This document shows, one piece after another, positions 16,920 to 26,431 of a stretch of 64,000 nt of DNA. The position numbers and the translations under genes were made by a program. The notes below the pieces were generated by a model. The model did not search any database. It saw nothing but the letters and a program-made list of their open reading frames with translations, and was not told the DNA's origin. Source of the DNA: Limisalsivibrio acetivorans (GTDB lineage: Bacteria > Chrysiogenota > Deferribacteres > Deferribacterales > Geovibrionaceae); the NCBI RefSeq assembly GCF_000421105.1, contig NZ_ATWF01000001.1, positions 654,930-718,929 of the forward strand. The letters run 5' to 3'. Numbering within the stretch: the stretch's first letter is position 1; every line of letters starts with the position of its first letter.

Positions 16920-18050
16920 TCAGGCTGAAACAACAAGATCATCCCTGTGGATAACCTCATCGGAAAACTTATAACCTAGTATGTCGAATATCTCAGTTGT
17001 CTGTCTGCCAGCTATCTTCTTCATATCACGGCTGGAATATCTGGTTTTCCCCCGGGCTATCTCGTTCCCGCCGACATCTTTTACGATGATCACATCGCCG
17101 ATGCCGAACTTGCCGGTCACCATAGCAACCCCCGAAGGTAGTAGAGATTTCTTCATATCCACTATAGCCTTAACAGCGCCGTTGTCTATTGCTATCTCCC
17201 CTTTTGCATCGGCGGCATGGGCTATCCACACCTTCTTCCGCCTGTAGGGATCCTCGATATGGCTGAAATACGTTCCAACCTCTTCGCCGGACACGAACCT
17301 CGTTATATTTTCCGTATCCCGACCATTGACGATACCAACATAACATCCGGCACTCAAGGCTTTTTTTGCCGCTTTAAGCTTTGTCCGCATGCCTCCTGTG
17401 CCAACTCCGCTGACGGATTGGCCAGCCTTGTTCATCATATCCTCATCAATGAAGCGGACCTCCCGGATAAGTTCGGCATCGGGATTCTGCGCGGGATTAC
17501 TGTCGTAAAGTCCTTCTACATCGGAGAGAATAAGAAGCATATCCGCACCAATAAGCCCTGCTACAAGGGAGGAGAGGTTATCGTTATCGCCGAAGGATTC
17601 GTAGTGTTTAAGCTCGTCCACAACGACGGAATCGTTCTCATTAATGATAGGGATAATACCGAATTCGAGCAGGCGGCGTATTGTGTAGCGTGCGTTGAGG
17701 TATCTTCTTCTATTGGAGAAGTCGTCCTTGGTGATGAGTATTTGCCCGACCTGCCGGCTGAAATTCTCGAACTCTTTCTCATAGGTCCAGATGAGCCTCG
17801 CCTGTCCCACAGAGGCACACGCCTGCTTATCGATAATGCTTTTCGGCCTGCTTTCAAAGCCGAGGAGACGAAACCCCGCACCAACGGAGCCCGAGGAGAC
17901 TATGACTATATTAGGAACGGTTTCTGATACCTTATGGATGCTCTCTGTGAGTGATTTGATAAAGGGGATATTGAGCCCTTCGTTCTCGCCGAGGAGAATA
18001 TTACTGCCAATTTTGACCACCAGGGTCTTTATATCAGGTAGGGTTCTCAT
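16920..18050 (-). CDS. proB: glutamate 5-kinase with PUA domain
   Basis: A 376-residue kinase that phosphorylates the gamma-carboxyl of glutamate, the first and feedback-regulated step of proline synthesis. An amino-acid-kinase domain (LVVKIGSNILL, IVSSGSVGAG, INENDSVV, SGVGTGGMRTKL) is followed by a C-terminal PUA domain (about 280-376). It is the first protein gene after the tRNA-Gln gene, 18 bases upstream, and is apparently transcribed with it. Confidence 0.97.
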   Translation of the reverse strand: MRTLPDIKTLVVKIGSNILLGENEGLNIPFIKSLTESIHKVSETVPNIVIVSSGSVGAGFRLLGFESRPKSIIDKQACASVGQARLIWTYEKEFENFSRQVGQILITKDDFSNRRRYLNARYTIRRLLEFGIIPIINENDSVVVDELKHYESFGDNDNLSSLVAGLIGADMLLILSDVEGLYDSNPAQNPDAELIREVRFIDEDMMNKAGQSVSGVGTGGMRTKLKAAKKALSAGCYVGIVNGRDTENITRFVSGEEVGTYFSHIEDPYRRKKVWIAHAADAKGEIAIDNGAVKAIVDMKKSLLPSGVAMVTGKFGIGDVIIVKDVGGNEIARGKTRYSSRDMKKIAGRQTTEIFDILGYKFSDEVIHRDDLVVSA

Positions 18051-18068
18051 TAGATTTAGGTAAAAAAA

Positions 18069-18144
18069 TGGCTGGGGTGGTAGGACTCGAACCCACAGTA
18101 CACTGGACCAAAACCAGCTGCCTTACCACTTTGGCTACACCCCA
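18069..18144 (-). tRNA. tRNA-Gln (anticodon TTG)
   Basis: A complete 76-base tRNA on the minus strand with the CCA end encoded. The acceptor stem pairs TGGGGTG with CACCCCA. The anticodon stem CTGG/CCAG closes a seven-base loop TTTTGGT with TTG at positions 34-36, which reads CAA. The T arm carries GGTTCGAGTCC. The 5' end lies about 6 bases from the predicted transcription start, so it heads the proBA operon. Confidence 0.95.
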
Positions 18145-18156
18145 GCAGGGAGAAAC

Positions 18157-18185
18157 TTTTTATTGTTTTTTGAGTATATTGTCAA
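18157..18185 (-). promoter_or_regulatory. promoter of tRNA-Gln-proBA operon
   Basis: On the minus strand TTGACA (18180-18185), 17 bases and TAAAAA (18157-18162). The -35 is perfect; the -10 matches four of six. The predicted start (about 18150) is just upstream of the mature tRNA end. Confidence 0.65.
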
Positions 18186-18233
18186 GGGGTATCTTACATT
18201 TTTTTTCACATTTTTTTTGGAATCACTGTGGAC

Positions 18234-18262
18234 TTGACTCTATCGATATTTATAACTATATT
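18234..18262 (+). promoter_or_regulatory. promoter of the Rrf2-family regulator
   Basis: TTGACT (18234-18239), 17 bases, TATATT (18257-18262). Downstream, inside the leader, GCACAA (18299-18304) and TTGTGC (18327-18332) form an inverted repeat with a 22-base spacer, a possible operator. Rrf2 proteins often control their own genes, but the palindrome is short and this is inference. Confidence 0.6.
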
Positions 18263-18417
18263 CATTTTATTCAAATCATGACAAATAAGATACTTTTTGC
18301 ACAATTATACTTTACTGTGAAAATAGTTGTGCTAATCTCATAAAAAGGTCTCGGAAGTCTTTTTTTAATTTCAGCCGCCGGATGCTTATTTTCGGCGATT
18401 TAGTCAGGAGATTGAAG

Positions 18418-18834
18418 ATGAAAGTAACAAGAGCAAGCGACTACGCTATCCGTTCACTTATACACATTGCGAAGAAACCCGAGGGAACAGTTTTCATGCG
18501 CTCGGAGCTCTCAAAGGCGTGCGATGTTCCGGACAGCTTCCTCGGCAAGATCCTCCAAAACCTCGCAAAAGCTGAAATCCTCAGTTCTGAGCGAGGCAAG
18601 AAGGGTGGGTTCAAGCTAAACAAGAGCACCCAGAGTGTTACTGCCTACGACATCGTAAAGGCCATAGAGGGTGAGCTGAACCTTAATGAATGCATCTTTG
18701 ATGACAACTTCTGCAACATGGTTAACTCATGCTCCGCCCATGTTATGTGGAGAGATATCCAGACAAAGCTCGTGGACGAACTTAAATCCTATACTCTTAA
18801 AGATCTTGCAGGATCGAACACTAAGTGCTGCTGA
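18418..18834 (+). CDS. Rrf2-family transcriptional regulator
   Basis: A 138-residue winged-helix regulator beginning MKVTRASDYAIRSLIHIA, the normal Rrf2 start. A recognition-helix region (SELSKACDVPDSFLGKILQNL) is followed by the GxKGGFxL wing. Three cysteines in the C-terminal third (C...C.....C in NECIFDDNFCNMVNSCS) match the iron-sulfur ligand set of IscR/NsrR-type members, so an Fe-S or redox signal is likely. AGGAG (18406-18410) is 7 bases before the ATG. The regulated genes are not evident; no isc/suf genes lie nearby. Confidence 0.9.
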   Translation: MKVTRASDYAIRSLIHIAKKPEGTVFMRSELSKACDVPDSFLGKILQNLAKAEILSSERGKKGGFKLNKSTQSVTAYDIVKAIEGELNLNECIFDDNFCNMVNSCSAHVMWRDIQTKLVDELKSYTLKDLAGSNTKCC

Positions 18835-19141
18835 TTTTCCCTAAAAAAAGCTTGACAAAGCCATAACCCTTTACCAGTGCGGAATGCGCTCAAACTACTG
18901 ATATCAAAGGCAATATTTACACTTATTTTGATTTGACAAACCCGCCTCCACAAACTAACATATATCTCAAGAGTGGTATTAATGTGTGTGATTTTCATAC
19001 AGAGCCACCTTAACAAAAGGGGCTTATTCCAGCTTCGCTGCAGGAACTGTTTAACTCCTGCGCACCTATATAAATGAAGCTGTTTTTCCGTTACCCGCCC
19101 CCTTTGTTTAATTGATAATTAACACTTCTCAAGGAGATTAT
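18835..19141. other. intergenic region upstream of the OCD-family gene
   Basis: About 300 bases without a gene. On the plus strand TTGACA (18933-18938), 17 bases and TAACAT (18956-18961) form a plausible promoter, giving a leader of about 175 bases. Within that leader GCAGGA and TCCTGC form a hairpin near 19040-19065. No known riboswitch class was recognised. Confidence 0.45.
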
Positions 19142-20101
19142 ATGGCTGCTATCTATCTATCAGAAGAGGATGTTAAAAGCGTTCTTGATATCAACAAAAC
19201 CGTCGACCTCGTTGAAGAATCCTTTAAAACCTACAGCCTCGGCGAATCCTTTAACATGGAAAGAAGAAGGATGCGGATAAGAAAAGGAGCTCTGCACATG
19301 CTCCCCGCCGCTGTTCCCTACAAAGGCGTTCTCGGCTACAAGGCATACACATCCTTCAGAACCGGGCTCATCTTCAAGGTGCATCTCTACTGCGCCGAAA
19401 CCGGAACCCCCCTCGCCATTGTCGAAGCGAGCGAACTTGGAAGGCTCCGCACAGGTTCCGCCAGCGGTGTTGCCACCAAGCACATGGCTAATAAGGACTC
19501 CAAAATCGGCTCCATTTTCGGTGCCGGCTACCAGGGTGAGGCGCACATCAAGGCCGTTGCAGCTGCAAATAAGTTTGAGAAGATCTATGTTGTCGATCTC
19601 AAAGAGGAAAATGCAAAGAAGTTTGCTGAAAAGGTTTCCAAAGAGATCGGCGTTGAGATGGTTCCTGAAACCGATGCTGAGAAGGTCGTGAAGGAATCTG
19701 ATATAATCACCACAGCCACATGGTCTGTTAAACCCCTTTTCAAGCACGAATGGATCGAGAAGAAGGGTGTTCATATAAACGCCACAGGCTCCAACGCCCT
19801 CATAAGGGCTGAGGTTCCGGAGAAAACCGTTGAAAAAGCGGACAAACTCGCCGTCGATGCTAAGGATGTCGCAGAGGTTGAATGCGGCGATATCCTCCCC
19901 TCCCTCGAAAAGGGGAGACTCCACTGGAACGAAATTCTGGAACTCGGAGATGTCGTTTCCGGCATACGCTCCGGCAGGGACTCCGAAGATGAACTAACCG
20001 TCTTTGAATCCCAGGGTATGGGTCTTCAGGACGTTATGGTAGCTGAATACGTTTACCGTATCGCCCTTGAAAACAAGCTTGGTAAAGAACTCCCCTTCTA
20101 A
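19142..20101 (+). CDS. ornithine cyclodeaminase/mu-crystallin family dehydrogenase
   Basis: A 319-residue NAD(P)-binding enzyme of the OCD/mu-crystallin family, which includes ornithine cyclodeaminase, alanine dehydrogenase and ketimine reductases. The Rossmann motif IGSIFGAGYQGEAH (about 125-138) follows the family's RTGSASGVATKHM segment. The exact substrate cannot be read from sequence; the ATKHM region and lack of close OCD hallmarks leave alanine dehydrogenase equally possible. AAGGAG (19131-19136) is 5 bases before the chosen ATG. Confidence 0.85.
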   Translation: MAAIYLSEEDVKSVLDINKTVDLVEESFKTYSLGESFNMERRRMRIRKGALHMLPAAVPYKGVLGYKAYTSFRTGLIFKVHLYCAETGTPLAIVEASELGRLRTGSASGVATKHMANKDSKIGSIFGAGYQGEAHIKAVAAANKFEKIYVVDLKEENAKKFAEKVSKEIGVEMVPETDAEKVVKESDIITTATWSVKPLFKHEWIEKKGVHINATGSNALIRAEVPEKTVEKADKLAVDAKDVAEVECGDILPSLEKGRLHWNEILELGDVVSGIRSGRDSEDELTVFESQGMGLQDVMVAEYVYRIALENKLGKELPF

Positions 20102-20391
20102 ATTACAGGAGTATCTGATAAGCGTAGACCGCTAAGTGCCTGATAAACAGGCAACAGTATTGTTGCGTTCAAAACCGGAAGCGGCCATTAGTGCCCAAGT
20201 GACTGATGCATAAAGGATATAGTCCGCTCTGGTGCATGTTCTGCTATTCTGAGATGGATCCGCAGTGAGGATTCCTGTCTTTTCATTTTATGTATTGCGC
20301 CTTTTACAAGGGTGATTAATTTGAGCAGAGTGCCTTACTTTTGTGAACAAAATTTTTATATAAATGTAATTTTCAACTTATCGGAGGATGT
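20102..20391 (+). other. structured leader upstream of nrdJ
   Basis: A 290-base gap with several possible hairpins: TGCCTG-ataaa-CAGGCA (near 20135-20151), CAACA-gtat-TGTTG next to it, and a longer-range CCGCT/AGCGG pair around them. Further on, GACT and AAGGATATAGTCC (about 20205-20230) resemble the two strands of the P7 core helix of group I introns. The cobalamin riboswitch B12 box was sought and not found, despite the B12-dependent enzyme downstream. Confidence 0.35.
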
Positions 20392-22698
20392 ATGTTAACC
20401 AAGGAGGCCGAAAAGGTTCTCTCAAAGGAACCGAAGCTGTCAGCGAACGCTGTCACTGTCCTTAAAAAACGGTATCTTAAGAAGGATGACAAGGGTAACA
20501 ACCTTGAAAACCCCAAGAACATGTTTCAGCGTGTGGCGATGAACATCGCTGAGGCGGAAACGAAGTTTGACCCCAAGGCGGATGTACTTAAGGCCGCTTC
20601 CAAGTTTTATGAGGAAATGGTTGAACTGCGTTTCCTTCCCAACTCCCCCACGCTTATGAACGCCGGAAGGGAGCTCCAACAGCTTTCGGCTTGCTTCGTT
20701 CTCCCTGTGGACGATTCCCTGGGAGATATATTCGAATCTGTCAAAAACACTGCACTCATCCACAAATCAGGCGGGGGAACTGGTTTCTCCTTCAGCAGAC
20801 TCCGCCCCAAGGACGATGTGGTTAAGACCACAAAGGGCGTTTCAAGCGGTCCCGTATCCTTCATGACCGTTTTCGATGCCGCCACAGAAACAATCAAACA
20901 GGGGGGAACACGCAGGGGCGCCAACATGGGCATACTCCGTGTGGACCACCCCGACATCCTCGATTTCATAAATGCAAAGCAAGACAAGACAAAGCTGACC
21001 AACTTCAACATCTCCGTGGCTGTAACCGAAGAGTTCATGAAGGCCGTTGAAGAGGAGAGGGACTACGATCTCATTCACCCCAAGACAAAGAAGAAAACCG
21101 GAAGCCTCAAGGCGAAGGAGGTCTTCGACAAGATGGTGGAACTCGCATGGGACGGCGGAGACCCCGGCATCGTCTTCATTGACCGTATCAATAAAGAGAA
21201 CCCCACACCCAAAGAGGGTGAGATTGAAAGCACAAACCCCTGCGGCGAACAGCCCCTGCTCCCCTACGAATCATGCAACCTGGGTTCCATAAACCTCAGC
21301 AGATTCGTCACCTCAAAGAAGGTCCAGTGGAAGGAGCTTGAAAACACCATAGAAACAGCGGTTCATTTCCTCGACAACGTTATCGAGATGAACAACTACC
21401 CCATAGAGGAGATCGCAGAACAGACCAAGCGCACCAGAAAGATAGGTCTCGGCGTTATGGGATGGGCGGATATGCTCGCAGCCCTTGAGATACCCTACAA
21501 CAGCGATGAGGCCATCGAGCTCGCCGAAAAGATGATGAAGTTCATCCAGGATAAGGCGAGGGAGAAATCCTGCGAACTGGCAAAGGTTCGCGGAAGCTTC
21601 CCCGTATATGAAGACAGCATATATCCCGATATGGGCTTTGAGGCGATGAGAAACGCCACAGTAACCACCATCGCCCCCACGGGAACTATCTCCATCATTG
21701 GGGGATGCTCCAGCGGTATCGAGCCATACTTCGCCATCGCCTTCTACCGTTTTGTTATGGACAACAACAAGCTCCCCGAGGTTTGCCCCGTATTCAGAGA
21801 GACTGCCAAGAGGGAGGGCTTCCTTACGGAGGAGCTCATTGAGAAGGTTGCCGACTGCGGCACAGTGCATGATATCGATGCAGTCCCCAGCAAATGGCGT
21901 GATGTATTCGTAACTTCCCATGAGATATCACCCAACTGGCACATCAAGATGCAGGCCGCCTTCCAGAAATACACCGACAACGCTGTGAGCAAGACCGTAA
22001 ACTTCGCAAACAGCGCCACCATAGAGGATGTTCGCAGCTCCTACCTCTTCGCCTACAACATGGGATGCAAGGGAACCACCATCTACCGTGACGGAAGCCG
22101 TACGGGACAGGTTCTCAACGTTGGCACCAAGGAGAAGGAGAAGGAGAAGGAGCAGGAAAAGGTTTATGTTGAGGTTGAGCGCAAACCCAGACCCCGCCCC
22201 TCCGTACTCGTTGGAAGAACCATCGAGATGATGACTGGTTGCGGCAAGCTCTACGTAACAATCAACTACGATGAAAGCGGCGAGCCCTTCGAGGTGTTCA
22301 CAAGCATGGGTAAGGCGGGCGGATGCGCCCAGAGCCAGTGCGAGGCCATGGGAAGGCTTATATCCCTCGACCTGCGTAGCGGTGGCGACGTGGATCTTAT
22401 TATCAAACAGCTCAAGGGGATCTCCTGCCATATGAAGTACGGCTTCGGCCAGAATGTTGTACTCAGCTGCTCCGATGCAGTGGGCAAAGCCCTTGAAAGT
22501 GCCCTGGCGGATCCTATAGAGATAACCGTAACCGGAAAACGTGAACAGCTCAGCGTGGACAAGCTCCTCGAAAGTGCGGATATGGATGCAGACGAGCCCC
22601 TCGTCCGCAACGGAGCATGCCCCGAATGCGGCAGCCCCATTGAGCACGTTGAAGGGTGCGATATCTGCTACTCATGCGGATACTCACACTGCTCATAA
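20392..22698 (+). CDS. nrdJ: adenosylcobalamin-dependent (class II) ribonucleotide reductase
   Basis: A 768-residue class II reductase, working with or without oxygen, that makes deoxynucleotides using a cobalamin-generated thiyl radical. The radical-site motif NPCGE is at 282-286 (Cys284 and Glu286), with redox-pair candidates C101 and C295. A lysine/glutamate linker (KEKEKEKEQEK near 582-592) leads to a TSCPD domain. A C-terminal zinc-ribbon-like tail with CPECG and CDICYSCG probably carries the shuttle cysteines. GGAGG lies 4 bases before the ATG. The gene stands alone, with its own terminator. Confidence 0.96.
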   Translation: MLTKEAEKVLSKEPKLSANAVTVLKKRYLKKDDKGNNLENPKNMFQRVAMNIAEAETKFDPKADVLKAASKFYEEMVELRFLPNSPTLMNAGRELQQLSACFVLPVDDSLGDIFESVKNTALIHKSGGGTGFSFSRLRPKDDVVKTTKGVSSGPVSFMTVFDAATETIKQGGTRRGANMGILRVDHPDILDFINAKQDKTKLTNFNISVAVTEEFMKAVEEERDYDLIHPKTKKKTGSLKAKEVFDKMVELAWDGGDPGIVFIDRINKENPTPKEGEIESTNPCGEQPLLPYESCNLGSINLSRFVTSKKVQWKELENTIETAVHFLDNVIEMNNYPIEEIAEQTKRTRKIGLGVMGWADMLAALEIPYNSDEAIELAEKMMKFIQDKAREKSCELAKVRGSFPVYEDSIYPDMGFEAMRNATVTTIAPTGTISIIGGCSSGIEPYFAIAFYRFVMDNNKLPEVCPVFRETAKREGFLTEELIEKVADCGTVHDIDAVPSKWRDVFVTSHEISPNWHIKMQAAFQKYTDNAVSKTVNFANSATIEDVRSSYLFAYNMGCKGTTIYRDGSRTGQVLNVGTKEKEKEKEQEKVYVEVERKPRPRPSVLVGRTIEMMTGCGKLYVTINYDESGEPFEVFTSMGKAGGCAQSQCEAMGRLISLDLRSGGDVDLIIKQLKGISCHMKYGFGQNVVLSCSDAVGKALESALADPIEITVTGKREQLSVDKLLESADMDADEPLVRNGACPECGSPIEHVEGCDICYSCGYSHCS

Positions 22699-22717
22699 AT
22701 AACTGATACACCAAATA

Positions 22718-22750
22718 GAAAGCCCCCGCTAAAAACGGGGGCTTTCTTAT
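22718..22750 (+). terminator. rho-independent terminator of nrdJ
   Basis: A perfect 11-bp stem, GAAAGCCCCCG with CGGGGGCTTTC, with loop CTAAAAA, followed by a short T/A-rich tail TTATTA. It lies between convergent nrdJ and the receiver gene and could serve both directions. Confidence 0.9.
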
Positions 22751-22784
22751 TATCTCTAAAAATACAAATAGCTCTAGCCGGTGT

Positions 22785-23162
22785 CTACTTCTCTGCCAGA
22801 ACCTCTTCTATCTTACTGCTTACATCCTTAAGGCTCTTGAAGGGCTTGAGCACATAGCTGTCTGCGCCGATCTTATGGCTCTTAAGAACCCTGTCCAGGG
22901 TTGAATAAGCGGTCATCATAACAACACGCAGATCCTTATTCTTCTCCTTAAGCTTGTCCAGAACCTCGATACCGTCCATCTGGGGCATCATAATATCCAG
23001 AAGAACAATATCTGCATTGCTTCCGTTGTAGGACTTGAGCCCGTCCAAAGGATTTGAGAAGGTGCGGACATTCTTGAAACCGCTCTTTTTCAGGTGGTTC
23101 TCAAGCATCTTGAGAATCTCCATTTCGTCATCGATAACAAAAACAGTTATATCTTTTTCCAT
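22785..23162 (-). CDS. CheY-like response regulator
   Basis: A single receiver domain of 125 residues with no output domain. The acid pocket (IDDE near 11-14), the phosphoacceptor in DIVLLDIMMPQMDG (about residue 57), the switch Thr in MMTAYS and the KPF lysine are all present. As the last gene of the kinase-chemoreceptor operon it is the likely phosphorylation target or output of that system. Confidence 0.92.
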   Translation of the reverse strand: MEKDITVFVIDDEMEILKMLENHLKKSGFKNVRTFSNPLDGLKSYNGSNADIVLLDIMMPQMDGIEVLDKLKEKNKDLRVVMMTAYSTLDRVLKSHKIGADSYVLKPFKSLKDVSSKIEEVLAEK

Positions 23163-23171
23163 ATCTCCCCT

Positions 23172-24521
23172 CTATTTTTTCTCTTTTTTATCCTGTTCCT
23201 TACCTTTCTTACCCTTTTTATCGAAAAGGGTTCCGATCGCCTCGTGCATCATGGAGCCGGAGCGTTCCTCTATCATTCGGTCGAGAGACTCAAAAACTTC
23301 TGCACTGGCGTTTTCAATCTTCTCAATCCTGTTGCTGATCTCCTCGAAGGTGCAGTCCTGAAAATTTTCAATGCACCTGGTAAATAGGATGTTAGCCTCT
23401 TCATGAACCATTTTATGGGGCGTAAGAAGTTCCTTATAAGCCCTTGTGTCGCTGAAGGTTTGCTTACCTTTGCCCTCGTTGTACCATTTACCGAGCCTAC
23501 ACTCGTTATGGCCCACAGTGTTAAAGTTGTCAGAACCTTCCAATACGCTGTTGTACAGGTTGTTTTTATAGATTATATGGTCGATCTTGGCAAGGTTTGC
23601 AAAGATCTGGTTACTGAGGTCCATGGTTTCATACATGACCCGATTGGCGTTCTTGTTGAAGGTCTGGATAACACCACTGATATCTCTGGTATTCCCAGAA
23701 ACAGCCTCCATATTGTTCTGGATGTTTCGGGTATTGTTCAGCAGGTTGTCGATATCCTTATGCATACCCCCCACAACCTCAGCGATCTCAGATGTGGCAC
23801 TCTGGGTTCTTTCGGCAAGCTTTCTAACCTCATCGGCTACAACGGCAAAGCCTCTGCCCGCCTCCCCTGCTCTGGCTGCCTCGATGGAAGCGTTAAGGGC
23901 AAGGAGGTTTGTCTGATCTGCGATATCCTTAATAAGGTTGGTAACCTGCGAGATCTCCTGGCTCCTGGTTGAAAGGGCATCGGAGGTTTCGGTGGATTCT
24001 GTAATAAAGTTTGAAAGCTCCTCCACCTCTCCGCTCAGAACACCAACACTCTGCATTCCGTTATTTGAGATATCAGCGGTTTCTTTGGACTCATCGATCA
24101 TCTCCTCCATCTCACCCAGCATCTTTATGAAAAAATCCTGGTTCATCTTAAAGGAGTTCTGCACAGTGCCCTGATGTATCTCCGCAAAAAGCTCATGGAT
24201 CCTAGAGCCCCTATCCTCGGACTGAAGCGAATAAACAACATCACCATTTACCAGTGATTTTGAGCTCACCTTATAGTTACCATGGAGGGTTGACAACTCC
24301 GAAGAGCCCTTACTCAGTTCTTTAATAACTTCTTCAAGAAACTGGTGTTGAGCTGCGCTGTCGTTCTTGAACACAATCTCCCTCCCCCGCAAAACAACAA
24401 CCATTTCGCTATGGGAGAAAGAAGCAATTTCCCGGTAGTATTCCACCTCTTCACGAAGCTTTTCCATTTCCGCCTGCATTGCCTCGTTTTTTGTGTTTTC
24501 CTGTTTCTTTGAGAAGAGCAT
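23172..24521 (-). CDS. cytoplasmic chemoreceptor with C-terminal CZB zinc domain
   Basis: A soluble methyl-accepting protein of 449 residues without membrane helices. Residues ~35-100 look like a degenerate PAS-type sensor, ~120-305 form the signalling coiled coil with the hairpin tip [11 protein letters not shown], and ~310-420 are a CZB domain. The CZB zinc ligands are visible: H315, C341 (in HNECRLGKW), H369 and H373. CZB receptors are known to sense zinc or hypochlorous acid. The tail is Lys/Asp-rich and lacks a CheR-binding pentapeptide. It lies 14 bases from the hybrid kinase gene. Confidence 0.92.
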   Translation of the reverse strand: MLFSKKQENTKNEAMQAEMEKLREEVEYYREIASFSHSEMVVVLRGREIVFKNDSAAQHQFLEEVIKELSKGSSELSTLHGNYKVSSKSLVNGDVVYSLQSEDRGSRIHELFAEIHQGTVQNSFKMNQDFFIKMLGEMEEMIDESKETADISNNGMQSVGVLSGEVEELSNFITESTETSDALSTRSQEISQVTNLIKDIADQTNLLALNASIEAARAGEAGRGFAVVADEVRKLAERTQSATSEIAEVVGGMHKDIDNLLNNTRNIQNNMEAVSGNTRDISGVIQTFNKNANRVMYETMDLSNQIFANLAKIDHIIYKNNLYNSVLEGSDNFNTVGHNECRLGKWYNEGKGKQTFSDTRAYKELLTPHKMVHEEANILFTRCIENFQDCTFEEISNRIEKIENASAEVFESLDRMIEERSGSMMHEAIGTLFDKKGKKGKEQDKKEKK

Positions 24522-24535
24522 TGTGTCCTCCGAAC

Positions 24536-26431
24536 CTATATGTTTATTTCGAAAACTGCACCGTTTTCATCGTTACGTGGCAGTATCTTTCCGTTATGCC
24601 GTTCAATTATACTCTTTGCTATGTTGAGTCCGATCCCCATTCCTCTGTGCTTCTTTGTGCTTGTAAACAGTTCGAAGAGCCTATGGAGAATAGCATCATC
24701 AATACCACCGCCATTATCAGCTATGCGGATTATATGCCCCTCTCCATCCTTTTCGATAGTTATGCTTATATATCTTTCCTCATAGGGTAAACTGCATTGG
24801 CTAAGTTGATCAAGGCTGTTATTAAGCAGGATTATCCAAACCTGTTCCAACATCCGCGGAACAATCATTGCGGGATAATTTTCCTTTGAGCCGTCCATAT
24901 CCCTGCTGACCGGCTCACCGTTTATATAAACGGGGCTTATCTGCTTGGCTCTATTATATATCATCCTTGAAGCCACGACGAGCGTTGCATAAAGGTTTGC
25001 CTCTTCGGTCTCAAAATCGGACTGCCCAGTAACCTCCCGCATCGAATCGACGATGTATGATATCCTCGAAACGCCGTCATTGATAGACTCAAGATAGCTT
25101 TCGAGGGAATCCATATCTCCGTCGGCAATATCGTCACCCATCATCTCAAGATTCCCCTTCATGTATGTAAGAGGAGTATTTATCTCATGGGTTATCCCTG
25201 CGGAAAGCTTGCCTATGGAAGCAAGCATAGCCTGATTTACCTCTTCCATCTTCAGGTGCTCAAGCTCGGTTATGTCATTCAACCGGATAATACGCAGATC
25301 CTCGAGCCCAAGATACTTCTGTGCAAGTGAAAACACGGTAAAGGTAACAATATTCTCCGTTCCATCCTGTGGGTTTTTGATAAGAATCTTTCGCACCTTC
25401 CTATCTGCGCTCTCCTGAAAAAAGGAATGCATAGCTTCTTTTATATCGTTGAATGAGCCAGCATCGAAGCTGTAGTAGCCTTCCCTTTCGAGGATATGGT
25501 CATAGAAACAGAAGCCTTCCTCTCTGGCAGACTCCAGAGAATTGTAGCCGAAGTACTTCAGAAAGCGTTTGTTGCAAAGTGAGAGCCTGAACCTCTGATC
25601 GTAAGCAAACATTATTGTTTTATCCGCATCAAAGAACGCCTGAAGCTGTTCCTGGTGCTGTTTAACAACATCGGTCATATCCATCTCGATAGATATGTAG
25701 CTTGAAATCTCAGAGCCCTGATAAACGGGAAGTAGGGTTATCTCCGTGGTATATTCGCTACCGTCCTTGGCTCTGTTTTTATGGCAACCCTGCCAAACTG
25801 AATGAAACTTCTGCTTCTCCGGCCTTATGCATGCGGTTTCGCAGTAGTCACCACAGACCTTGAGCATACTGTAGGGTTTTCCTATGAGCTCATCCTCATC
25901 GTAGCCGGATAAATTACACAGGTTCTTGTTAACATAGCTGAAATTACCATCAGAATCCACAAGTGAGAATATAGTGGAGGAGTCAACACCCTTTCTGTAT
26001 GCCTTGAGGAGGTTCTGATATTCCCTAAGCTTGTTGGCACGCTCAACATCCTCCAGAAGGTCTGATAAAACCTTATCGAGCTTATCTCTGTTTATGGGCT
26101 TCTCTAGAAACCTGTCCACACCGAGGTTTATAGCATCTATAAGAACATCGGGCTCGGTATATACGGTCATGAAAACGGTTTTCACTCCGGGGATCTCGTC
26201 TTTGATTATCCTCAACATCTCAAGACCGTTCATAACGGGCATACTGTAATCGCTTATAACGATGTCTGGTCTCAGCTCTCTGGCCATACGCAGACCTTCT
26301 GCTCCATCACCGGCGATATGAATCTTATCCCCAGATTCGGCAAACATAAGCCTTATTATCCGCTGGGATGTAGCATCATCCTCCACAAAAAGGATAGTGG
26401 CATTTCCGCAGTTACAAAGAATGCTGTGCAT
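24536..26431 (-). CDS. receiver-PAS-PAS sensor histidine kinase
   Basis: A 631-residue soluble signalling protein: receiver domain (~10-125, phosphoacceptor Asp61 in ISDYSMPVM), PAS 1 (~150-260), PAS 2 (~265-390), HisKA (H415 in [10 protein letters not shown]) and HATPase (N-box [25 protein letters not shown]). PAS 1 contains four close cysteines (C193, C197, C201, C216) that could hold a metal cluster or act as a redox switch. With its receiver at the N-terminus it is likely an intermediate relay in the pathway of the downstream chemoreceptor and CheY-like protein. No CheA or CheW gene is in the window. Confidence 0.93.
   Translation of the reverse strand: MHSILCNCGNATILFVEDDATSQRIIRLMFAESGDKIHIAGDGAEGLRMARELRPDIVISDYSMPVMNGLEMLRIIKDEIPGVKTVFMTVYTEPDVLIDAINLGVDRFLEKPINRDKLDKVLSDLLEDVERANKLREYQNLLKAYRKGVDSSTIFSLVDSDGNFSYVNKNLCNLSGYDEDELIGKPYSMLKVCGDYCETACIRPEKQKFHSVWQGCHKNRAKDGSEYTTEITLLPVYQGSEISSYISIEMDMTDVVKQHQEQLQAFFDADKTIMFAYDQRFRLSLCNKRFLKYFGYNSLESAREEGFCFYDHILEREGYYSFDAGSFNDIKEAMHSFFQESADRKVRKILIKNPQDGTENIVTFTVFSLAQKYLGLEDLRIIRLNDITELEHLKMEEVNQAMLASIGKLSAGITHEINTPLTYMKGNLEMMGDDIADGDMDSLESYLESINDGVSRISYIVDSMREVTGQSDFETEEANLYATLVVASRMIYNRAKQISPVYINGEPVSRDMDGSKENYPAMIVPRMLEQVWIILLNNSLDQLSQCSLPYEERYISITIEKDGEGHIIRIADNGGGIDDAILHRLFELFTSTKKHRGMGIGLNIAKSIIERHNGKILPRNDENGAVFEINI

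Noticed and set aside
17217-17927. Long antisense open frames opposite proB, nrdJ (21313-21921, 21928-22647) and the OCD gene (19160-19924)
   Set aside because: They mirror high-confidence genes, lack ribosome sites and show no protein family features.
20102-20391. Cobalamin riboswitch before the B12-dependent nrdJ
   Set aside because: The conserved B12 box and core sequences were looked for and not found.
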